Shown here: one piece after another, positions 55,881 through 64,000 of the stretch | Layout: each line of letters starts with the position of its first letter | Position numbering within the stretch: the stretch's first letter is position 1 | NCBI RefSeq assembly: GCF_028292365.1 | Contig: NZ_JAQGMM010000173.1 | Span: forward strand, 1-64,000 | DNA length: 64,000 bases | Direction of reading: 5' to 3' | DNA from: Caballeronia sp. | Lineage (GTDB): Bacteria; Pseudomonadota; Gammaproteobacteria; Burkholderiales; Burkholderiaceae | Made by a program: the position numbers and the translations under genes | Notes under the pieces: generated by a model | Databases searched by the model: none | What the model was told of the DNA's origin: nothing | What the model saw: only the letters and a program-made list of their open reading frames with translations

Positions 55881-57296
55881 TCATTCGAGCGCGTGGGGCC
55901 AGCATTCGACCGTCATGGTCGTGCCGGGGGTGGTACCGGTACCATTCGCGCCAGCACGAAGCGCGAAATCGTGCAGCCGCATCACGGCCGACACAATGCT
56001 GAGACCAAGTCCCGAGCCTGCCAGATGACGCGTCTGATCGGCTCTGTAGAAGCGCTGCAATACCGCTTCCCGCTCGCGCTCCGGAATACCTGGACCATTG
56101 TCCGAAATGACCAGTACCGCACCCTGCGGATGATCCGTCAGTTCAATACGCACGGCCCCGTTGTCAGGCGCGAACTTGATCGCGTTGTCGAGCAAGTTAC
56201 TGAATGCTTCGAATAGCAACGCCCGATCGCCATGCACCGTGGGAACCTGTTCGACCACCACCGCCCAGCTAATTCCCCGGTCCTCGGCGAGCGGTTCATA
56301 CAGTTCGCTTAACTCATTAACCAGCGTAGTGAGATCCACCGACGAAAAACCACCACGCCGCTTCAATGCGCCAATCTCCGAAATGCGGAGCATCGCACCG
56401 AAACGATCGAGCAGCATGTCGGCTTCAACGCGCGCACGGTCGAGCATTTGAGCGACGCCGTCGTCCTGGATCACATGCATGCGTTCAGCCACATTGGCGA
56501 GCAAGGTGCGAATATGCGCGGCGGGAGTACGCAAGTCATGCGCTATTCCGTCGCATGCGCTCTTGACCTCCGTCATCAGCCGTTCAATTTCCTCGAGCAT
56601 GTGATTCACCAGATGGGCGAGCATGTCCAGCTCGTCTCGTCCGCCGATCGGCAAACGCCGGTTCAGGTCACCCTCGGCGATCCGCAAGGTTACGTTGCGA
56701 ATATCACGGACACGCCGCATCTGCCGAAGGTTGAGCAACAAGCCACTGGCTATGCTCACCAGCAAACATAACAAACCCCCACCAACCAACGCATTGATCA
56801 TCGTCTCGCGAACGTGCAGCACTTGCGTGAGGTCGCGGGCCACCACGATCTGTTCGCCGCTCTGCCGCCGTATGCCCATGGCCCGCACAACCGGCGACTT
56901 TGCCTGGTTGGCGAGGGTCAGGCTGCTGTTGAGCGTATGACCTTGACGGTCGAGCGGCAGGTCTGACGGCAACACGCGGATATCACCGGCGAGATGCGTG
57001 CCGTCGGCGGCGAACAGCCCGAAGTAGTTTGTATTCAGGTGTTCGCCTTCCGTGCGCCGATGAATGGTCGCCGGAAGTTCCGGGTCATCGATGGACCCGA
57101 AGTAGAAGAGCTGCCAATGCAGCACCGAGTCCGCGTCGAACTCCATGCGCGTGGTTGCAGACCAGCCGATAAATCCGATCAGCACCATGACCGACAGCGC
57201 GAAGATCACGGCGTAGACCGAAAGCCACCTGAAGGTCGTGTTATGCCAGCGGCGCCCCAATTCTACGGGATGCGTTCGATTCGTTGAGTCAGCCAA
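55881..57296 (-). CDS. Sensor histidine kinase (HAMP)
   Basis: A 471-residue inner-membrane sensor kinase. Helix 1 is about 25-45 (WLSVYAVIFALSVMVLIGFIGW), then a periplasmic loop, helix 2 about 167-190 (MINALVGGGLLCLLVSIASGLLL), HAMP (about 190-240), the H-box in SACDGIAHDLRTPAAHIRTLL and an ATP domain with DNAIKFAPDNG, SDNGPGIPE and GSGLGLSIVSAVMRLHD. The start appears to be a TTG at 57296 without a strong ribosome site and is uncertain. It lies 21 bp after the response regulator, its obvious partner. Confidence 0.92.
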   Translation of the reverse strand: MADSTNRTHPVELGRRWHNTTFRWLSVYAVIFALSVMVLIGFIGWSATTRMEFDADSVLHWQLFYFGSIDDPELPATIHRRTEGEHLNTNYFGLFAADGTHLAGDIRVLPSDLPLDRQGHTLNSSLTLANQAKSPVVRAMGIRRQSGEQIVVARDLTQVLHVRETMINALVGGGLLCLLVSIASGLLLNLRQMRRVRDIRNVTLRIAEGDLNRRLPIGGRDELDMLAHLVNHMLEEIERLMTEVKSACDGIAHDLRTPAAHIRTLLANVAERMHVIQDDGVAQMLDRARVEADMLLDRFGAMLRISEIGALKRRGGFSSVDLTTLVNELSELYEPLAEDRGISWAVVVEQVPTVHGDRALLFEAFSNLLDNAIKFAPDNGAVRIELTDHPQGAVLVISDNGPGIPEREREAVLQRFYRADQTRHLAGSGLGLSIVSAVMRLHDFALRAGANGTGTTPGTTMTVECWPHALE

Positions 57297-57317
57297 GGTG
57301 TTCTTATAGGAGATGGA

Positions 57318-57998
57318 TCACGTCAGGATGTAGCCCGAACCACGCACGGTCTGAATCGTTGCTGTAGCACCGGGGGGATCGATCTTCTTGCGCAAGCGTC
57401 CCATGTGAACGTCGATCAGGTTCGTGCCGGGATCGAAGTGATAACCCCACACTGCTTCGAACAGCATGGTGCGCGTGATGGTTTGGCCGGCGTGCCGCAT
57501 CATGAACTCCAGGATCCGGTACTCGGTTAGCAGCAGCGACACTTCAATGCCGTCGCGTGTCACCTTGCGCGAGATCAGGTCGATGAGAAGCGGTCCTGCG
57601 TTCAGCGTTGTTTCATTGCGTGCGGGCGTCTCGCGCCGGCGTCGCAACAATACTTCGAGACGTGCGGTGAGTTCGTCTGAATTAAACGGCTTGGTCAGGT
57701 AATCGTCACCGCCTGCACGCAGGCCGCGAATGCGTTCGTCTACGTCGCCAAGCGCACTTAGCATCAACACCGGCGCCTGTACGCCAACCGTTCTCAAGGT
57801 GGTGAGGATAGTCAGGCCGTCGAGTCCCGGGAGCATGCGGTCGAGCATGATCACGTCATACTCGCCGCTCATCGCCCGGGCGAGACCGTCGGGTCCGTTA
57901 TCTACCCAGTCCACCTCGAACCCGCATTTTTCAAGATTTTCCACGATCTCATTCGCTGCTAGCGGATCGTCCTCTACCGTAAGCACTCGCGTCGTCAT
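57318..57998 (-). CDS. OmpR-type response regulator paired with the sensor kinase
   Basis: A 226-residue regulator. The receiver has the acidic pair in TVEDDP, Asp53 in VIMLDRMLPGLDG and the lysine in YLTKPFN; the winged helix ends HMGRLRKKIDPPGATATIQTVRGSGYILT. It is closely similar to the orphan regulator at 46013. The start at 57998 (MTTRVLTVEDDP) fits the family; the track start at 58115 does not. TTGGGAACA precedes the ATG. The order DUF4148, regulator, kinase, pseudo-receiver on one strand suggests an envelope-signalling unit. Confidence 0.92.
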   Translation of the reverse strand: MTTRVLTVEDDPLAANEIVENLEKCGFEVDWVDNGPDGLARAMSGEYDVIMLDRMLPGLDGLTILTTLRTVGVQAPVLMLSALGDVDERIRGLRAGGDDYLTKPFNSDELTARLEVLLRRRRETPARNETTLNAGPLLIDLISRKVTRDGIEVSLLLTEYRILEFMMRHAGQTITRTMLFEAVWGYHFDPGTNLIDVHMGRLRKKIDPPGATATIQTVRGSGYILT

Positions 57999-58132
57999 TG
58001 TTCCCAATCCCAAGTCGGCACCGGCAGAAAACCGGGCACCATCTGCACTTCCAGAGGGTAAATGATGCCACAACCGACTCGAGGGGATCGGCGAATGAAA
58101 TTGACGGACAGGCATCAGAAAGCTACCTGACC

Positions 58133-58345
58133 TTAATGGCCACCGCGAAAAACCACTGTATCGAGATAATTAAGCTGACCATCTTTTTCGGCGCGAACGA
58201 GCGAGCGCTCAACCTGCGCGCGGGTGAGCGTGGAAACAGGCGGCTTCCATGATTGGTCTTGAGCGGGTTTCGCCGGTGACTGGGCAAATGCTGAAGAACA
58301 CACGACGCATGAGAGAAGGCTTGCTGCGAAAAAAAAATTTTTCAT
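58133..58345 (-). CDS. DUF4148 exported protein 2
   Basis: A 70-residue exported protein: signal peptide MKNFFFAASLLSCVVCSSAFA, then QSPAKPAQDQSWKPP and the DUF4148 motif RAQVERSLVRAEKDGQLNYLDTVVFRGGH. AGGAG lies seven bases before the ATG. It precedes the response regulator by 134 bp on the same strand and may be in its operon or regulon. A three-unit 9-bp repeat (58402-58428) lies in its upstream region. No known activity. Confidence 0.87.
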   Translation of the reverse strand: MKNFFFAASLLSCVVCSSAFAQSPAKPAQDQSWKPPVSTLTRAQVERSLVRAEKDGQLNYLDTVVFRGGH

Positions 58346-58401
58346 GTCGCTACTCCTGGGGAACCTATGAATTGAGCGCCGCTGTCCGCAAATGGCGTCG
58401 C

Positions 58402-58428
58402 GACGGTGTTGACGGTGTTGACGGTGTT
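58402..58428. repeat. GACGGTGTT tandem repeat, three exact units
   Basis: Three perfect copies of the 9-mer GACGGTGTT at 58402, 58411 and 58420, followed by GA. The array lies 57-83 bp upstream of the DUF4148 protein 2 start. Short tandem arrays can change copy number by slippage and shift promoter spacing. No other function is evident. Confidence 0.75.
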
Positions 58429-58623
58429 GAGACTACGCGGTGACCCTTAACGGTCCGTCATCTGCTTCATGAAAAGATATTTACCGAAATGTGCTTAGGG
58501 CAAAACCTCTAAGGGCGCATCGAAAATTTTGTGAACCATTACTTGGCATGCCATGTCGAATTGGCGGCTTGCTTCGTCGACGCTTCGGCCACGGCCACGG
58601 TCATGCACGGCAATGCTCAGGAC

Positions 58624-58935
58624 TTAGTTTGCGGACGGACTGGCCGGGTCGCCTGCGACCTGCGCCGGCATGCAGTCGTGACGAAATTCCTGGTGCAGCT
58701 TGGCTTCGGCGGTTTGCAGATTGTCCGGATATTCGTTGTCATCGGAAGTCGGCTGATACCCGACCGCTTCTAGTTCGCTTAACTCCTGCATCAGTTGTTT
58801 ATGCGTGACGGTGTGCTTGAGCGGCGTGAACGGGTAGTCGTGACACTCGGCCTGCGTGAGACTTGGGGCAGCCAGGGCTGATGCGCTGGTAAGGGCGAGT
58901 GAAAACGTAATCAATGCAGCAGAAAGGCGTTTCAT
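58624..58935 (-). CDS. DUF4148 exported protein 3
   Basis: A 103-residue exported protein. Signal peptide MKRLSAALITFSLALTSASALA (cleavage before APSLTQAE), then KQLMQELSELEAVGYQPTSDDNEYPDNLQTAEAKLHQEF, the DUF4148-like Q-E-L-x-x-L-E-A-x-G-Y pattern, and a C-terminal tail rich in Ala/Pro/Ser. Two cysteines (about Cys31 and Cys88) could form a disulfide. GGAG precedes the ATG. It lies on the same strand as protein 2 but with a 278-bp gap, so it has its own promoter. Confidence 0.85.
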   Translation of the reverse strand: MKRLSAALITFSLALTSASALAAPSLTQAECHDYPFTPLKHTVTHKQLMQELSELEAVGYQPTSDDNEYPDNLQTAEAKLHQEFRHDCMPAQVAGDPASPSAN

Positions 58936-59070
58936 GGGTGTTCTCCGTAAAGTTAGCGGTGTTGAATAGTCGCCCGCACCCGACTGGTTTTGTTTAGCGA
59001 CAGGTGACGAGATTCAGGATAGCGAACTGATTGCAACGGAAAGTCTGCTGTAACATGAAGAGTAATTTAA

Positions 59071-59102
59071 GGTTCGCTAAGGTAAGCACCGGGTAAGCAC
59101 AG
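59071..59102. promoter_or_regulatory. Direct repeats GGTAAGCAC upstream of DUF4148 protein 3
   Basis: GGTAAGCAC occurs at 59081 and 59092, an 11-bp step, preceded by a looser GGTTCGCTA at 59071. Tandem half-sites at 10-11 bp steps are the usual form of OmpR-family binding sites. It is about 140 bp upstream of the DUF4148 protein 3 start. Which of the two nearby response regulators, if any, binds is unknown. Confidence 0.4.
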
Positions 59103-59136
59103 AGGCTGCGACGCAAGCTTGGGCCAGCGGTCAGGG

Positions 59137-59418
59137 TCAGCTGTTATCGAGCATGCCTTGAACGAACCAGCAACAGCACACTGTGTTCAGAAGTACAGGG
59201 GCCGGCGAATGGCGTGGCGTTAACACGCCGCTTGCATGAAGGCTCGCTTCCCTTACAAACCACATTTCATACGTCACGCCCTGCATGTCGGGAAGCCGCA
59301 TCTTCACGCCCCTTTTTTTGGCGGCGCGTATGCGGCTTCTGCGCTGTGCCGGGGCAAAGTCCCGATACATCAATTCATATTCTTTGGAAGTTGGCTGTAT
59401 CGGATTCACGACAGGCAT
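59137..59418 (-). CDS. Small basic protein, unknown
   Basis: A 93-residue ORF (MPVVNPIQPTSKEYELMYRDFAPAQRRSRIRAAKKRGVKM...) with GAGAGGG and AGGAGG upstream of the ATG at 59418. The N-terminal half is strongly basic and helical, suggesting nucleic-acid binding or ribosome association; the C-terminal part has VCCCWF. No family recognised. It is divergent from porin 3. Moderate support only. Confidence 0.45.
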   Translation of the reverse strand: MPVVNPIQPTSKEYELMYRDFAPAQRRSRIRAAKKRGVKMRLPDMQGVTYEMWFVREASLHASGVLTPRHSPAPVLLNTVCCCWFVQGMLDNS

Positions 59419-59620
59419 CGTTCTTGTCCCTCTCCTCCTAAATCCTCAAGCGTTGCGCCTTTGCCTTGCCAGCAAGCCGCAACGGTCTTTAGCACGCGTT
59501 CTTCCGTCACCTGAAAGTCTGAATTTCAGTTAGTCGCCGCAGCTATGAATAACGGCTCATTAACCTCCGTGGGCGCTTTCATGAAGTCTTAATTTCGTCG
59601 GCAAGTTCGCGCGGCAGGAA

Positions 59621-59640
59621 ACGACATCAAACGACATCAA
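59621..59640. repeat. Two exact copies of a 10-mer in the porin 3 leader
   Basis: ACGACATCAA is repeated at 59621 and 59631, followed by a partial third unit GCGACACACA. It lies 45-65 bp before the porin 3 ATG. A regulator site or slippage array are both possible. Confidence 0.5.
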
Positions 59641-59683
59641 GCGACACACACGCATCTGAATCTATACATTGGGATTGGAAAAC

Positions 59684-60829
59684 ATGAAGAAAACCTTGCT
59701 AGCCGCCGCGATTCCGGCAATTTTCCTGAGCACCGTCGCGCACGCGCAAAGCAGCGTCACGCTCTATGGCTTGATTGACGAGGGGTTTGACTTTACAAGC
59801 AACGGTCAAGGCCATCGCGGTTATGAAATGGTCAGCGGTGACACCGTGGGCAGCCGTTGGGGCCTGAAAGGCAGTGAGGACCTGGGCAATGGGTTGAAGG
59901 GAATCTTTCTCCTGGAGAATGGCTTCAATACGAACAACGGGCAACTAGGTCAAGGCGGTCTTGAGTTCGGCCGTCAAGCTTACGTTGGCTTGTCGTCGGC
60001 TCAGTATGGTACGTTCACCATGGGTCGCCAGTACGATCCCACCGTCGACATGTGGAGCGGGTTCACCGCTGCGGGCAACACCATTGGCGATCTCGCGGCA
60101 CACCCATTCGACAACGATAACTCCGACTGGGATTATCGTATCCAGAACTCGGTCAAGTATGTGTCGCCGACTGTTAGCGGCTTTACTGGCGAAGCCATGT
60201 ATGGCTTCAGCAACCAGGCAGGCGGGTTCGCGACGAACCGCATGTACAGTGCCGCGGGCACCTACAAGATGGGGGGCTTTGCCGCGGCGCTCGCGTACAT
60301 GAAGACCAATAGCGGCGGAGCCAATGCTTCGGGCGCGGTGTCCAACGATACAACCATCTTTACGGCTGACTCGCAGCAGAATATTGACGCAGGCGTGTCG
60401 TACACCTTCGCGAACAAGGCGATGTTAGCGTTCGCGTATTCGCATGTGGATGTCTACAATCCGACGAGCAACCTGTACTTTACGGAGCAGCCGGTGGCGG
60501 GTACGCAGAACTCGTGGAAGTTCGACAACTTCGAAGTCAATGGCCAGTACTTCTTCAAGCCTGATTTCTGGATGGCGGCGTCTTACACTTATACGTTCGC
60601 GCACATTTCCACTACGACCGGACGGTCGATGCCCAAATACAATCAATTCGCCTTGATGCTTGACTACGACCTTAGCACGCGTACGTCGGTCTATATCCAG
60701 GGAGCTTATCAACACGTGAATGGCAACACGGGAACCCAATTCGACAATGCGGATATCCCGGGTTCGTCAGGCATCTCCTCAACCGGCAATCAGTTGATGG
60801 CTCGGTTGGCGATGACACACAGGTTCTGA
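59684..60829 (+). CDS. Porin 3, OmpC-like (Burkholderiales type)
   Basis: A 381-residue outer-membrane porin. Signal peptide MKKTLLAAAIPAIFLSTVAHA, mature start QSSVTLYGLIDEGF, hallmark SRWGLKGSEDLGNGLKGIFLLENGFN and GRQAYVGLSSAQYGTFTMGRQYD, ending in MTHRF. The start at 59684 fits the signal peptide better than the track start at 59669. It is divergent from the small basic protein and ends in a strong terminator. It is more diverged from porins 1 and 2 than they are from each other by eye. Confidence 0.92.
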   Translation: MKKTLLAAAIPAIFLSTVAHAQSSVTLYGLIDEGFDFTSNGQGHRGYEMVSGDTVGSRWGLKGSEDLGNGLKGIFLLENGFNTNNGQLGQGGLEFGRQAYVGLSSAQYGTFTMGRQYDPTVDMWSGFTAAGNTIGDLAAHPFDNDNSDWDYRIQNSVKYVSPTVSGFTGEAMYGFSNQAGGFATNRMYSAAGTYKMGGFAAALAYMKTNSGGANASGAVSNDTTIFTADSQQNIDAGVSYTFANKAMLAFAYSHVDVYNPTSNLYFTEQPVAGTQNSWKFDNFEVNGQYFFKPDFWMAASYTYTFAHISTTTGRSMPKYNQFALMLDYDLSTRTSVYIQGAYQHVNGNTGTQFDNADIPGSSGISSTGNQLMARLAMTHRF

Positions 60830-60867
60830 TTCTTTCGCGTTAGTGGGGCGACGCTGATCGTTGTCCC

Positions 60868-60920
60868 GCTTGCAGCTTGTTGTGTAAGTCCAAGCAACGA
60901 GCTGCAAGCATTTATTTATT
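60868..60920 (+). terminator. Rho-independent terminator of porin 3
   Basis: Fifteen-base arms (60868-60882 and 60895-60909) pair with one U-G wobble around a 12-nt loop, followed by ATTTATTTATT. It lies 39 bp after the porin 3 stop and separates it from the convergent monooxygenase gene. Confidence 0.8.
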
Positions 60921-60935
60921 GCCACCATTGCATCG

Positions 60936-62264
60936 CTAAGCGCCGAACACCACGGGCTTCAAACCAAGGTTCTGCCGTAACGTGGTGCCCTCATATTCCG
61001 CTCGAAACAAACCACGACGACGCATTTCAGGAATCACCAGCTCGGCAAGATCGTCAATTCCTTGCGGCAACGTTGCCGGACAAATATTAAAGCCGTCGGC
61101 GGCCCCACTCTCGAACCAGTGCTGCAGATCGTCCACCACTTCAGCCGGTGTGCCAATCAACACACGACAGCCATTTCCTGCCGCCACGGTCTGATAAAGC
61201 TGCCGGATACTCAGCTTGTCTTTACGCGCCAGATGCAACAGGTTTTCGGCAATGCTGCGCACCTGATTGCTGCTGATCGCAACCTCGGGCACGGGACCGT
61301 CGACATCGTAGGCGGACAGATCACCGAGATAACTATGCAGCATCGCGAGTCCGCTTAGCGGATCGATCAGTGCCTGGAGCGCATCGAATTTCGCCTGTGC
61401 TTCCTCGCGCGTCTTGCCGACGTACAGCGTGACCCCCGGCATGATCAGCAGTTGATCCGGTGTTCGCCCATGTTTAGCCAGGCGCGCTTTTACGTCGTCG
61501 TAGAAGGCCTTTGCGGGCGCCAGTTCGAACGCGTTGCTATAGATAACGTCCGCGTCCTTCGCCGCGAGTTCCCGGCCCGCCTCTGAGCCGCCTGCCTGGA
61601 CAATGATCGGACGTCCTTGCGGCGTACGTGCCGCATTCAATGGCCCCCTGACGCTGAAATGCTTGCCCTTGTGGTTTAGCGTGTGCAACTTCGACGGCTC
61701 GTAAAACACGCCGCTTGCCTTGTCGCGGATGAACGCATCGTCCTCCCAACTATCCCACAGGCCTTTGACGACATCGACGAATTCATCGGCCCGCTCAAAG
61801 CGTTCCGCATAACCAAGATGCGTGTCGCGGCTGAAATTCCAGGCTTCCTGCTCCGACCAGGAGGTGACGACGTTCCATCCCGCGCGACCGCCGCTGATCT
61901 GGTCGATCGACGCGAACTTCCGTGCGACGTGAAACGGCTCGTTATACGTAGTTGATGCCGTAGCAACAAGGCCAATGTGCTGGGTACATACGCCAAGGGC
62001 CGCGAGCAGTGTCAGGGGTTCCAGTTCCACGTTGCGCATGTCCCGGCAGAGCGACCCGGCCGGTTCATCTGACGCGCGTATGCCGAGGCCATCGGCGAAA
62101 AAAATCATGTCGAGCTTGGCGGCCTCAGCCTTAATGGCGCTCTTCAGGAAGTAGTCGAAGTGCACGGCTCCGTCGGCAGGCACATCAGGATGCCGCCAGG
62201 CGGCAACGTGGTAGCCGAGGTAGCGCATCGACAAACCCAGCTTGATCTTGCGGTCGTTCAGCAT
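60936..62264 (-). CDS. NtaA/SnaA/DszA family flavin-dependent monooxygenase
   Basis: A 442-residue luciferase-like monooxygenase that needs FMNH2 from a separate reductase. Family marks are LSMRYLGYHVAAWRHPDVPADGAVHFDYFLKSA, the FADG region IFFADGLG, LGVCTQHIGLVATASTTYNEPFHVARKFASIDQISGGRAGWNVVTS and YAERFERADEFVDVVKGLWDSWEDDA. Members oxidise nitrilotriacetate, pristinamycin precursors or organosulfur compounds; the substrate here is unknown. AAGGA precedes the ATG. It is divergent from the XRE-cupin regulator. The flavin reductase at 27901 is a possible but distant partner. Confidence 0.92.
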   Translation of the reverse strand: MLNDRKIKLGLSMRYLGYHVAAWRHPDVPADGAVHFDYFLKSAIKAEAAKLDMIFFADGLGIRASDEPAGSLCRDMRNVELEPLTLLAALGVCTQHIGLVATASTTYNEPFHVARKFASIDQISGGRAGWNVVTSWSEQEAWNFSRDTHLGYAERFERADEFVDVVKGLWDSWEDDAFIRDKASGVFYEPSKLHTLNHKGKHFSVRGPLNAARTPQGRPIIVQAGGSEAGRELAAKDADVIYSNAFELAPAKAFYDDVKARLAKHGRTPDQLLIMPGVTLYVGKTREEAQAKFDALQALIDPLSGLAMLHSYLGDLSAYDVDGPVPEVAISSNQVRSIAENLLHLARKDKLSIRQLYQTVAAGNGCRVLIGTPAEVVDDLQHWFESGAADGFNICPATLPQGIDDLAELVIPEMRRRGLFRAEYEGTTLRQNLGLKPVVFGA

Positions 62265-62494
62265 GGCTAGTTTCCTTGATCGGGAAGCTGTTCCTCACAG
62301 GTGACGGCGGGCGAATCACCTGAAGAATCGCGGGTATTTGTCTTCGGCCACGTCACGGCATCGTCCGGATAATTTAGCTGAAAATTTCACCAGATCCTTA
62401 TTGTTTGCTTGAAAACAATAATTTTTTGACAGAAACTTCATCACAGTGTAATTTTCAAAACACTGCTCATACAAAGATCTATAAGGCGAAGCCT

Positions 62495-63106
62495 GTGTCT
62501 GAAGACTCCGTGCCGCTGACGAACGCCCCTGTACACGAGCAAGACGTGGTCATCGGCGGTCGCTTGCGTGCCATGCGCAAGGCGCAGGACCTGCGCCTCA
62601 AGCACGTGTCAGAGCAAGCTGGCCTGTCCGTCAGCATGCTTAGCCAGATCGAGCGCGGCATCAGTTCTCCTTCCATTCGTGTCCTTCGCAGCATCTGCCA
62701 TGCACTCGGCGTGGATGGCGCCGCGTTGTTCGACGAGCGTGGAGCGACTGCTCCGCAAGACGGACCAGGCGCGGACTTTGTCGTACGGCTCGCGGACCGC
62801 AAGCCAGTGAGCGTGGGCGGCGTCACTAAATATCGAGTGACACCGGCGGGTTGCTCGGTCATGGAAGGGTTCCTGATGGAGATCGGCGCGGGCGCTGTGT
62901 CCGACGTGAACTTCGTCCTGCAGACCGGCGACAAGATTGGCTACGTCGTGCGCGGCAAGCTGCGCCTGTTCGTTGACGACCAGGAAATGCTGCTGGAAGC
63001 CGGGGACATATATGGTTTTCCGTCAGGCCACCGGTATAGATGGGAGAACGGCTGGGAGTCGCCCACCACCATTCTTGTCATCAACAGCAATCACTTCTAC
63101 GTTTAG
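62495..63106 (+). CDS. XRE family regulator with cupin domain
   Basis: A 203-residue regulator. The XRE helix-turn-helix covers about 21-77 (GGRLRAMRKAQDLRLKHVSEQAGLSVSMLSQIERGISSPSIRVLRSICHALGV) and a cupin follows (about 120-195; MEIGAGAVSDVNFVLQTGDKIGYVVRGKLRLFVDDQEMLLEAGDIYGFPSGHRYRWENG). Start: GTG at 62495 with AAGG upstream; the track start is a TTG at 62405 with no ribosome site. It probably controls the divergent monooxygenase and the transporter downstream, sensing a small ligand in the cupin. Confidence 0.88.
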   Translation: MSEDSVPLTNAPVHEQDVVIGGRLRAMRKAQDLRLKHVSEQAGLSVSMLSQIERGISSPSIRVLRSICHALGVDGAALFDERGATAPQDGPGADFVVRLADRKPVSVGGVTKYRVTPAGCSVMEGFLMEIGAGAVSDVNFVLQTGDKIGYVVRGKLRLFVDDQEMLLEAGDIYGFPSGHRYRWENGWESPTTILVINSNHFYV

Positions 63107-63225
63107 AACGTTTGGAATTTCGCCCGGGCGCGGCCAGTCTTGTGCGCCTACTTAGCTGTACTGCACACACCGCGCGCTGACCGGCCGGTGCTCACTACAC
63201 AAGACGTAAAGCACAGGACGCAAAG

Positions 63226-64000
63226 ATGAAACAGGCGATCGGCAGTATCGGCTCGGGCGGCATTCCATCAACCACGCAAGCCTCCACGCACAAGATTCGT
63301 GACGTGGTGGCGGCGAACGTCGGCACGTTTTTCGAGTGGTTCGACCTGCTCGTCTACGCCATGTTCGCGATCACCATCTCGCGCCTGTTTTTCCCCACCG
63401 GCAACCCGCAGTCGGCCTTGTTATATAGCCTGCTGACCTTTGCGAGTGCCTACGTCATACGGCCCGTTGGCGCAGTCGTGCTGGGCATCTACGCCGATAA
63501 GCGCGGCCGCCGCGCCGCGCTGACCATTGCTGCGTTCCTGATGCTATGCGGCACCTTCCTGATGGCGGTGATTCCGACGTATCGGGTCATTGGTGCATGG
63601 GCGCCCGCCCTGCTCGTGTTCGGACGCTTGCTGCAGGGGTTCTCGGTCGGCGGCGAATTCGGCTGCGCCAACTCTTATTTGACCGAGCAAAACTCGCGCA
63701 CGAAAGCGTTCTTCGCCAGCCTGCAGTTCTCGACCTCGGGCTTGGCGGTGCTGACCGCTTCGCTGTTTGCTTACCTGATCAATCATTATCTTTCGCAAGA
63801 GCAGGTCGATTCGTGGGGATGGCGCACGCCGTTCATCTTCGGCTGCCTGATTGGTCCGGTGGGACTCTATATACGCACCAAGATCAACGAGACGCGCGAG
63901 TTCGAAGAAGTCGCGGACACGCCGCATCGGCCGCTGGCCGAAGTCTTTACCTCTCACAAACGCTTCCTGCTCATTGGAGCGGCTGTGGTGGCGGCGGGGA
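63226..64000 (+). CDS. MHS-type MFS transporter, partial at window end
   Basis: An open frame from the ATG at 63226 (AGGACGC upstream) runs off the window, so it is absent from the ORF track. The visible 258 residues read MKQAIGSIGSGG...IRDVVAANVGTFFEWFDLLVYAMFAITISRLFFP, then the motif GIYADKRGRRAAL and LLQGFSVGGEFGCANSYLTEQ, which is the metabolite:proton symporter (ProP/KgtP/ShiA) pattern. It follows the XRE-cupin gene by 119 bp on the same strand and may import the substrate of the monooxygenase. That link is inference. Confidence 0.9.
   Translation, partial: MKQAIGSIGSGGIPSTTQASTHKIRDVVAANVGTFFEWFDLLVYAMFAITISRLFFPTGNPQSALLYSLLTFASAYVIRPVGAVVLGIYADKRGRRAALTIAAFLMLCGTFLMAVIPTYRVIGAWAPALLVFGRLLQGFSVGGEFGCANSYLTEQNSRTKAFFASLQFSTSGLAVLTASLFAYLINHYLSQEQVDSWGWRTPFIFGCLIGPVGLYIRTKINETREFEEVADTPHRPLAEVFTSHKRFLLIGAAVVAAG

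Overview
The window is about 60-63% GC by eye and reads as a chromosome or chromid segment of a Burkholderiales bacterium, most like Paraburkholderia or Caballeronia. The signs are three classical OmpC-like porins whose mature part begins QSSVTLYG, three small DUF4148 exported proteins (a family I know mainly from this order), five LysR regulators, a GsiABCD-type peptide importer and an Aer-type receptor. No rRNA, tRNA, CRISPR array, prophage or insertion sequence was recognised. The species assignment is inference.

Layout. 1-1370: the tail of an upstream gene, a tandem-repeat leader and a PhzF-like isomerase. 1447-10959 (minus): a peptide-use operon in transcription order rpiR-type regulator, iaaA, gsiA, gsiB, gsiC, gsiD, P1/DmpA-type aminopeptidase, M55 D-aminopeptidase. 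It imports short peptides and carries three peptidases suited to unusual bonds (isoaspartyl, beta-amino or N-terminal, D-amino). 11337-16831: a small membrane protein, a DHA2-type MFS exporter with a divergent LysR gene, a TRIC/YadS-type channel, and a GcvA-like LysR gene divergent from a glutathione S-transferase. 17001-18560: Aer. 18606-27876: a five-gene island with three transglutaminase-fold proteins, a circularly permuted ATP-grasp/alpha-E fusion and a zinc-ribbon metallopeptidase. This combination has been predicted from gene neighbourhoods to make or modify a peptide, but I know of no established biochemistry, so it is the best candidate here for a poorly described system.

27901-35478: flavin reductase, LysR, a TetR gene with an odd end, two small proteins, a LuxR-type regulator divergent from a flavin amine oxidase gene broken by an in-frame TAG, and a zinc alcohol dehydrogenase. 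35479-43232: a gene-poor stretch, a PLP-enzyme gene with a frameshift in its conserved C-terminal motif, a PEP mutase/isocitrate lyase-type enzyme, and an ABC exporter followed by a glycosyltransferase gene with a one-base frameshift in a G run. Three broken genes within about 9 kb is striking and could be real decay or assembly error.

43435-60829: an envelope region. It holds a porin with a nearby LysR gene; an orphan OmpR-type response regulator followed by an RND pump (permease, adaptor, outer-membrane factor); a second porin; a DUF4148 protein and a tiny lipoprotein; a response regulator/sensor kinase pair followed by a receiver-like protein lacking the phosphorylation residues; two more DUF4148 proteins; and a third porin. 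60936-64000: an NtaA/SnaA-type flavin monooxygenase, a divergent XRE-cupin regulator, and an MHS-type MFS transporter cut by the window end and absent from the ORF track.
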